Shown here piece by piece: positions 59,003-64,000 of a stretch of DNA of 64,000 nucleotides. The DNA is taken from contig DWXJ01000032.1 of the NCBI GenBank assembly GCA_019119285.1, positions 14,920-78,919 of the forward strand, given 5' to 3'. The notes under the pieces are model-generated. The model was not told where the DNA came from, did not search any database, and was given only the letters and a program-made list of their open reading frames with translations. Positions within the stretch are counted from its first letter, which is position 1; every line of letters begins with the position of its first letter. This DNA comes from Merdimonas faecigallinarum (GTDB lineage Bacteria; Bacillota; Clostridia; Lachnospirales; Lachnospiraceae). The position numbers and the translations under genes were made by a program.

Positions 59003-59036
59003 TGATTTCATAAGCAGACAGGAGGAACAGTATCAG

Positions 59037-59516
59037 ATGAGAAGAAAAGAAAGAGAAGTAACGGATGCTGGAGAAATCAGGGGAATTCTGGATGAATGTA
59101 AGGTGTGCAGGCTGGGGCTTTCCGATGAAGACGGGATTTATATGGTGCCCATGAATTACGGATACCGGGAGCAGGACGGAAAGCTGATCCTGTATTTCCA
59201 CGGCGCAAAAGAAGGAAAGAAAGTGGAAATGATCCGTAAAGATCCCAGGGCAGGATTTGAGATGGACTGCGGCCACGGGCTGCAGGAGGGAGAGAAGGCC
59301 TGTCAGTACAGCTATTATTTTGCCAGTGTGATCGGAACGGGTAAGGCGCAGATCCTGGAAGACCCGGCGGAGAAACTTACTGCGCTGGAAATTATTATGA
59401 AGCACCAGACCGGGAAAGAGTTTACAGAATTCAGAGAAAATCCAGGGCTTGAAAAGACCGTAGGGATCATTAAGCTGGAAGTGGAAACATACACCTGTAA
59501 ACGACATGTTTCTTAA
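59037..59516 (+). CDS. Pyridoxamine-5'-phosphate-oxidase-like flavoprotein (NimA type)
   Basis: A 159-residue split-barrel flavoprotein. MRRKEREVTDAGEIRGILDE at the start, LGLSDEDGIYMVPMNYGY near 26-43 and LYFHGAKEGKKVEMI near 51-65 match the NimA/YhgN-type PNPOx-like group, which binds FMN or heme and includes nitroimidazole-resistance proteins. ATG 59037 has an AGGAGG site; the frame extends upstream to 58890 but crosses the promoter. Activity against any drug cannot be inferred from sequence alone. Confidence 0.8.
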   Translation: MRRKEREVTDAGEIRGILDECKVCRLGLSDEDGIYMVPMNYGYREQDGKLILYFHGAKEGKKVEMIRKDPRAGFEMDCGHGLQEGEKACQYSYYFASVIGTGKAQILEDPAEKLTALEIIMKHQTGKEFTEFRENPGLEKTVGIIKLEVETYTCKRHVS

Positions 59517-59596
59517 ATTTTGTGCTTTAATTCGCGAAAGTATTGTGGTACAATAAACGGGTGTAGTAATGTGATTTGTGAAAGGATGAAAATGAC

Positions 59597-61351
59597 ATGG
59601 CAGAGAGTAAAAAAGTGATCATGCTGGGCAATGAAGCCATTGCCAGAGGGGCATACGAGGCAGGAGTTAAAGTATCCGCCGCTTACCCCGGCACGCCCAG
59701 CACAGAGATCAGCGAATGTCTGGTGAAATACAAGGACGACCTGTACTGCGAGTGGTCGCCCAATGAGAAGGTGGCAACGGAAGTGGCGATCGGCGCGTCT
59801 GTTGTGGGCGTGCGTGCCATGTCCTGCATGAAGCATGTGGGATTTAACGTGGCAGCAGACCCGGCCTATACCGTTTCCTATATGGGAGTAAACGGGGGCC
59901 TGGTGATCGTGGTAGCGGATGATCCGGGGTTATACAGTTCCCAGAATGAACAGGATACCCGGATGGTAGCAAGAGCTGCGCAGCTTCCGGTACTGGAGCC
60001 GTCTGACAGTTCGGAGGCCAAGGAGTTTATGAAACTGGCCTTTGATTTGAGCGAAAAGTTTGACCGGCCGTTTGTATTCCGGACCACGACCAGACTGGCA
60101 CATTCCCAGGGACTGGTGGAGTTGGGAGAACGTGTCTGTCCGGAAGATAAACCTTATGTAAAAGACATCCGTAAGACGGTTATGATGCCGGGTAATGCAA
60201 AGCTTCGGCATGTAGAGATTGAAAAGAGAAATCTGGAACTGAAAGAAGCAGCGGATACGCTTTCTATTAACCGTGTGGAGATGCGGGATCCGAAGATCGG
60301 TGTGATCACCAGCGGTATTCCCTATCAGTATGTGCGGGAAGCGCTGCCGGAGGCATCCGTTCTGAAGCTTGGCATGGTGAATCCTCTGCCAAGAAAGATG
60401 ATCGAGGACTTTGCATCGAAGGTAGAGACTCTGTATATTGTAGAAGAACTGGATCCGGTGATCGAAGAACAGGTAAAATCCTGGGGCATTTCCGCTATCG
60501 GAAAAGAAATATTTACAGTGCAGGGCGAGTACAGCGCCAACATGATCAGGGAAGCGATCCTGAAAGAAGATCTGGGGCTGGATCAGCCGGCCGCAGCGCC
60601 GGGAAGACCGCCGATCCTCTGCCCGGGCTGTCCTCACAGAAGTGTCTATTATGTGTTGAATAAATTGAAGCTTCATGCGGCAGGAGACATCGGATGTTAT
60701 ACGCTTGGAGCGGTTGCGCCTTTAAGCGTGGTAGATACCACCATCTGTATGGGAGCCAGCATCTCCAGTCTTCACGGCATGGAGAAGGCAAAAGGAAAAG
60801 AATATATCAAGAACTGGGTGGCAGTGATCGGAGATTCCACCTTCCTGCATACCGGAGTGAATTCCCTGATGAATATGATGTATAACCAGGCCACCGGTAC
60901 AGTGATTATCCTGGATAATTCCACCACCGGAATGACCGGGCATCAGGATCACGCGGCTACCGGAAAGACTCTGCAGGGAGATCCGACCTACGCGATCAAT
61001 ATCCCGGCGCTCTGCAAAGCGATGGGAGTAAAAAATGTAGTGGAGATCAATGCATTTGACATTGAGAATCTGGAGAAGGTGATCAAAGAAGAGGTGGCAA
61101 AGGACGAGGTGTCTGTGATCATTACCAAGACGCCCTGCGTGCTTTTGAGCAAGGCAAAGAAGCCTCTTTATACCGTACATACAGACAGATGTAAAAAATG
61201 CGGCATGTGCATGCGACCCGGATGTCCGGCTATGACCAAAAATGCAGACGGCACCATTCACATTGACGATACCATGTGTACTGGCTGCGGTCTGTGTGAA
61301 AGCTTGTGTAAATTTGATGCGATCGAGCTGGTAAAGGAGGGGGACAGATAA
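59597..61351 (+). CDS. iorA: Indolepyruvate:ferredoxin oxidoreductase alpha subunit
   Basis: IorA oxidatively decarboxylates aryl pyruvates to aryl-acetyl-CoA with ferredoxin as acceptor, or runs in reverse. The 584 residues show the N-terminal pyrimidine domain (GNEAIARGAYEAGVKVSAAY near 12-31), the TPP pyrophosphate region with HRSVYYVLNKL, DIGCYTLG and GDSTFLHTG (about 345-420), and two C-terminal [4Fe-4S] clusters: CKKCGMCMRPGCP and CTGCGLCESLC. The stop overlaps iorB (TAATG). A TACAAT box at 59549-59554 is the probable -10. Confidence 0.93.
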   Translation: MAESKKVIMLGNEAIARGAYEAGVKVSAAYPGTPSTEISECLVKYKDDLYCEWSPNEKVATEVAIGASVVGVRAMSCMKHVGFNVAADPAYTVSYMGVNGGLVIVVADDPGLYSSQNEQDTRMVARAAQLPVLEPSDSSEAKEFMKLAFDLSEKFDRPFVFRTTTRLAHSQGLVELGERVCPEDKPYVKDIRKTVMMPGNAKLRHVEIEKRNLELKEAADTLSINRVEMRDPKIGVITSGIPYQYVREALPEASVLKLGMVNPLPRKMIEDFASKVETLYIVEELDPVIEEQVKSWGISAIGKEIFTVQGEYSANMIREAILKEDLGLDQPAAAPGRPPILCPGCPHRSVYYVLNKLKLHAAGDIGCYTLGAVAPLSVVDTTICMGASISSLHGMEKAKGKEYIKNWVAVIGDSTFLHTGVNSLMNMMYNQATGTVIILDNSTTGMTGHQDHAATGKTLQGDPTYAINIPALCKAMGVKNVVEINAFDIENLEKVIKEEVAKDEVSVIITKTPCVLLSKAKKPLYTVHTDRCKKCGMCMRPGCPAMTKNADGTIHIDDTMCTGCGLCESLCKFDAIELVKEGDR

Positions 61352-61920
61352 TGGAGACAAAGAATATTATGATCGTCGGCGTCGGCGGACAGGGAACACT
61401 TCTTACCAGCAGGATCCTAGGAGGACTTGCGATCGCCGGCGGCTATGATGTGAAACTTTCCGAAGTGCATGGGATGGCGCAGCGCGGCGGCAGCGTGGTT
61501 ACGTTTGTCCGTTATGGAGAAAACGTAGCGGAACCCATCGTGGAAGAAGGCCAGGCGGATGTGATCATTGCCTTTGAACGCCTGGAGGCTCTTCGTTATG
61601 CACATTTCCTGAAGAAAGACGGGGCGCTGGTCGTCAATGACTGGCGGATCGACCCCATGCCGGTAGTCATCGGAGCAGCCGAGTATCCGGATCATATTAT
61701 CGAAGACTTAAGGGAGCGTCACAAGGTTTATACCGTGAATGCCACCGAAGAGGCCAAGAAACTTGGCAATCCCAGGGTATTTAACCTGGTTGTGCTGGGG
61801 ATTGCCGCCCAGCATATGGATTTTACAAAAGAGCAGTGGTATGAGGTGATCGAAAAAACGGTTCCGCCAAAAACCATTGAGATCAATAAAAAGGCGTTTG
61901 ACGTAGGATATCATTTATAA
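61351..61920 (+). CDS. iorB: Indolepyruvate:ferredoxin oxidoreductase beta subunit
   Basis: A 189-residue gamma-domain subunit with VGVGGQGTLLTSRILGGLA near 10-28 (the CoA/TPP-domain partner signature) and VHGMAQRGGSVVTFVRYG near 39-56. It is translationally coupled to iorA. IorA and IorB form the alpha2beta2 enzyme. paaK follows after 125 bp without a clear terminator, so one transcript is likely. Confidence 0.93.
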   Translation: METKNIMIVGVGGQGTLLTSRILGGLAIAGGYDVKLSEVHGMAQRGGSVVTFVRYGENVAEPIVEEGQADVIIAFERLEALRYAHFLKKDGALVVNDWRIDPMPVVIGAAEYPDHIIEDLRERHKVYTVNATEEAKKLGNPRVFNLVVLGIAAQHMDFTKEQWYEVIEKTVPPKTIEINKKAFDVGYHL

Positions 61921-62045
61921 AGACTCTCGCATGTATCAGATCCGCGAAAAGGGACTCAAGTTTTGTGTCAGGACTTATAGGCGAATCGGATAAGTCGTGT
62001 GATTGGGAAAAAGATATATTTTAAGCAACAGGAGGAAAGAGAGAA

Positions 62046-63377
62046 ATGGCAGGAGTAGCACTGGAGAACTGGGTGGAACAGATCCGGGATCCGAAGATCG
62101 AGTGTATGAGCAGGGATGAAATGTCTGCCCTGCAGAGCGAGCGGCTGGTAAAACAGGTAAAAAATGTGTATGATCACGTGGAGTTTTACCGCAAAAAGAT
62201 GGATGACCTGGGAGTAGAGCCGGGGGATATCAAAGGGATCGAAGATATCAGCAAACTTCCATTTACGACAAAGGAAGATTTGAGAGATCATTATCCATTT
62301 GGGCTTCTTGCGGTTCCGCAGGAACAGATCGTCCGTGTACAGGGAACTTCCGGAACTACCGGAAAACTTACGCTTGCTTCTTATACACAAAAGGATGTGG
62401 ATGTCTGGGGAGAATGCGTGGCAAGAGGACTGACTATGGCGGGACTTACGTCAAAAGACCGGATCCATATCTGCTATGGATATGGACTGTTTACCGGAGG
62501 AATGGGTCTGGATTACGGCGCTCATGCCCTCGGGGCGATGGCGATTCCGATGTCCGCAGGAAATACCAAGCGCCAGTTAATGTGTATGGAAGATTTCGGA
62601 GCCACAGCATTTGCATGTACACCGTCTTATGCGGTATATCTGGCAGAGGCGGCCCAGGAGGCAGGGATTGTAGACCGTCTTCAGATAAAAGCCAGCATCA
62701 ACGGCGCAGAGCCCTGGACCGATGAGATGCGAAAGAAGATCGAGAGCATTTTACATATCAATACCTTTGATATTTACGGACTGTGCGAGATCACAGGACC
62801 GGGCGTGGCAATGGACTGCATCCATCACAAAGGATTGCATGTGCATGAAGATTTCTTCTATCCGGAAATCTTAAATCCGGTGGATCAGACGCCTTGTGCG
62901 GACGGCGAGACCGGTGAGCTGGTATTTACCACCCTTGTAAAAGAAGGCATGCCACTTCTGCGTTACCGGACCAAGGATCTGACCAGCATTGACCACACGA
63001 CATGCGAATGTGGAAGAACACTGCCCAGGATCCAGAAGTTTACCGGACGTACCGATGATATGAAAGTTATTCGCGGCGTCAATGTATTCCCAACGCAGGT
63101 AGAAGCAGCGCTTCTGTCCATGGGCGGCGGTGTGGCGCCACATTATCTGATGATCGTAGACCGGGAGAACAATCTGGATGTGCTGACAGTTATGGTAGAA
63201 GTTGACGAAAAATATTTCTCCGACGAGATCCGTAAACTGGACGAACTCAAGAGCCGGGTGGCCGCAGTCTTAAAGCAGGCTCTTGGCGTGTCTGTAAGAG
63301 TAAAGCTGGTAGAACCAAAGACCATTCAGAGAAGTGAAGGCAAGGCAAAACGAGTGATTGATAACAGAGTTCTGTAA
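62046..63377 (+). CDS. paaK: Phenylacetate-CoA ligase (AMP-forming)
   Basis: PaaK activates phenylacetate or related aryl acids to the CoA thioester. The 443 residues include the AMP-binding P-loop VQGTSGTTGKLTLASYT (98-114), YGLFTGGMGLDYGAHALG near 147-164, the A5 motif DIYGLCEITGPGV near 240-252, and the C-terminal lid with GRTDDMKVIRGVNVFPTQVE (about 335-354) and the near-C-terminal catalytic-lysine region KAKRVIDNR. Strong AGGAGG ribosome binding site. It follows iorAB, linking aryl-acetyl-CoA with the free acid. Confidence 0.92.
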   Translation: MAGVALENWVEQIRDPKIECMSRDEMSALQSERLVKQVKNVYDHVEFYRKKMDDLGVEPGDIKGIEDISKLPFTTKEDLRDHYPFGLLAVPQEQIVRVQGTSGTTGKLTLASYTQKDVDVWGECVARGLTMAGLTSKDRIHICYGYGLFTGGMGLDYGAHALGAMAIPMSAGNTKRQLMCMEDFGATAFACTPSYAVYLAEAAQEAGIVDRLQIKASINGAEPWTDEMRKKIESILHINTFDIYGLCEITGPGVAMDCIHHKGLHVHEDFFYPEILNPVDQTPCADGETGELVFTTLVKEGMPLLRYRTKDLTSIDHTTCECGRTLPRIQKFTGRTDDMKVIRGVNVFPTQVEAALLSMGGGVAPHYLMIVDRENNLDVLTVMVEVDEKYFSDEIRKLDELKSRVAAVLKQALGVSVRVKLVEPKTIQRSEGKAKRVIDNRVL

Positions 63378-63393
63378 AAAGGGGGAAAGATCC

Positions 63394-63837
63394 ATGAGTA
63401 TCAATAACACAATTCAGCAATTATCAGTATTTCTGGAAAACACAGAAGGGCGTCTGGACGAAGTGCTGGATATTCTGGCAAAAAACGATGTAAATATCGT
63501 GGCGCTTAGTCTGGCAGACACTTCTGATTACGGAATGCTCCGTATGATCGTATCTGAGCCGCAGAAAGGCCGCGCAGCCCTGAAAGATGCAGGGATCACC
63601 GCCATGCTGACAGACGTAGTGGCGCTTCGCGTTCCTCACGCCACAGGATCCTTAAGTAAGGCGATGCATCAGATTGTAGAAGGCGATGTAAATATCGAAT
63701 ACATGTATGCATTCGCTAACGGCACAGATGCCGCTGCAGTATTGAAGAGTGACGATCCCGGCCGGGTGATTGATATCCTGAAGGGCAGCGGGTTCGACGT
63801 ATACAGCGCAGACGAAGCATATCGCGCAAATCGGTAA
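63394..63837 (+). CDS. Tandem ACT-domain protein, probable aryl or amino acid sensor
   Basis: A 147-residue protein from ATG 63394 made of two ACT domains (about 1-70 and 72-143). QLSVFLENTEGRLDEVLDIL near 7-26 is the ACT opening, with LADTSDYGMLRMIVSEP after it. Such proteins are often beside iorAB-paaK in clostridia and are thought to sense amino acids. There is no attached catalytic or DNA-binding domain, so it may regulate PaaK or IorAB by contact. It is the last gene before the terminator-like hairpins. Confidence 0.85.
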   Translation: MSINNTIQQLSVFLENTEGRLDEVLDILAKNDVNIVALSLADTSDYGMLRMIVSEPQKGRAALKDAGITAMLTDVVALRVPHATGSLSKAMHQIVEGDVNIEYMYAFANGTDAAAVLKSDDPGRVIDILKGSGFDVYSADEAYRANR

Positions 63838-63872
63838 TCGTAAAGATTATGATAATGATAGTAGCAAAAAGG

Positions 63873-63914
63873 GGGTGTCGCAAAATCATCAAGTTAGATG
63901 ATTGAGCGGCACCC
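63873..63914 (+). other. Compound hairpin after the ACT gene
   Basis: GGGTGTCGC (63873-63881) pairs imperfectly with GCGGCACCC (63906-63914), and an inner AATCATC/GATGATT pair lies within. The GGGGTGTCGCAAAAT opening resembles the termini of some insertion sequences, but no transposase is in the window. Alternatively it is an extra structure before the terminator. Confidence 0.4.
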
Positions 63915-63930
63915 TCGCTCCGTTTATGGA

Positions 63931-63977
63931 AAAATCAGGAGAAAATCCTTTTGTTTGTGGACATTCTCCTGATTTTT
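63931..63977 (+). terminator. Intrinsic terminator at the window edge
   Basis: AAAATCAGGAGAA (63931-63943) and TTCTCCTGATTTT (63964-63976) are perfect complements (13 pairs) followed by another T. It probably ends the iorA-iorB-paaK-ACT transcript. Confidence 0.75.
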
Positions 63978-64000
63978 AGCATACTTTAATAAAGCTTCCT

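Noticed and set aside
58890..59036. Longer N-terminus for the Nim/PNPOx protein
   Set aside because: The extension runs through a TTGACA-17-TACAAT promoter, and the ATG at 59037 has a strong AGGAGG site.
61921..62045. Regulatory element or small gene between iorB and paaK
   Set aside because: No convincing hairpin, promoter or frame with a ribosome binding site was found in these 125 bp beyond the AGGAGG of paaK.

Overview
The window looks like a chromosome segment of a gut-type Clostridia bacterium, most likely Lachnospiraceae (Bacillota). The basis is gene content and family flavour: PolC-type replicase, MurT/GatD, zinc-type L31, DUF4364 and DUF1385 proteins, a bile-salt-hydrolase-like enzyme, AGGAGG ribosome binding sites, and TTGACA/TATAAT promoters that often carry an extended TGn -10. 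The genus cannot be fixed from sequence reading alone. No rRNA, tRNA or CRISPR array was seen.

Layout. 0-3.4 kb: argJ-argB-argD arginine genes. 3.5-9.9 kb: a small DMT transporter, then a competence unit in which comEA and comEC are separated by a response regulator, a histidine kinase and a GerMN lipoprotein. 10-21.2 kb: housekeeping genes (FMN oxidase, holA, lepA, hemW, DUF4364, YhcC-type radical SAM, rho, rpmE, DUF1385, prmC, prfA). 21.2-26.5 kb: an accessory patch. It holds a strong hairpin and 64-bp tandem repeats behind prfA, an intact Rpn-family nuclease gene, a leader-peptide attenuator in front of an MFS transporter, a K+ channel, a metallo-hydrolase, and a second Rpn copy in inverted orientation reduced to its C-terminal domain but keeping the same promoter and leader. 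26.5-34 kb: bile-salt-hydrolase-like enzyme, DUF2156 protein, two aminotransferases, PfkB kinase, murT-gatD. 34-40.9 kb: XRE regulator, two small proteins, ispG, polC.

40.9-51.4 kb is a catabolic island, AT-richer by eye: a CdaR/PucR-type regulator, glycerate kinase, M20 amidohydrolase, allantoinase/hydantoinase-like enzyme, NCS1 permease, two more metal-dependent hydrolases, and an AAA/DUF4143 ATPase. It reads as uptake and hydrolysis of a cyclic ureide or related nitrogen compound feeding glycerate. 51.5-56.3 kb on the minus strand: NCS2 nucleobase permease, DUF368 protein, a fused threonine/serine exporter, and a broken MFS gene. 56.4-59.5 kb: an orphan HicB-like protein, a flavodoxin with two operator palindromes, an MnmM-type methyltransferase, a radical SAM activase-like protein and a Nim/PNPOx flavoprotein. 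59.6-63.8 kb: iorA-iorB-paaK-ACT, an aryl-pyruvate/aryl-acetate unit, followed by terminator-like hairpins at the window edge.

The strongest candidates for something new are three: (1) the split Rpn system, an intact nuclease plus a solo C-terminal-domain gene with expanded repeats, driven by a duplicated promoter/leader and placed at the head of a metallo-hydrolase/K+ channel operon; (2) the 27-residue leader peptide with mutually exclusive RNA stems before the MFS gene; (3) the CdaR-linked hydrolase operon of unassigned substrate.
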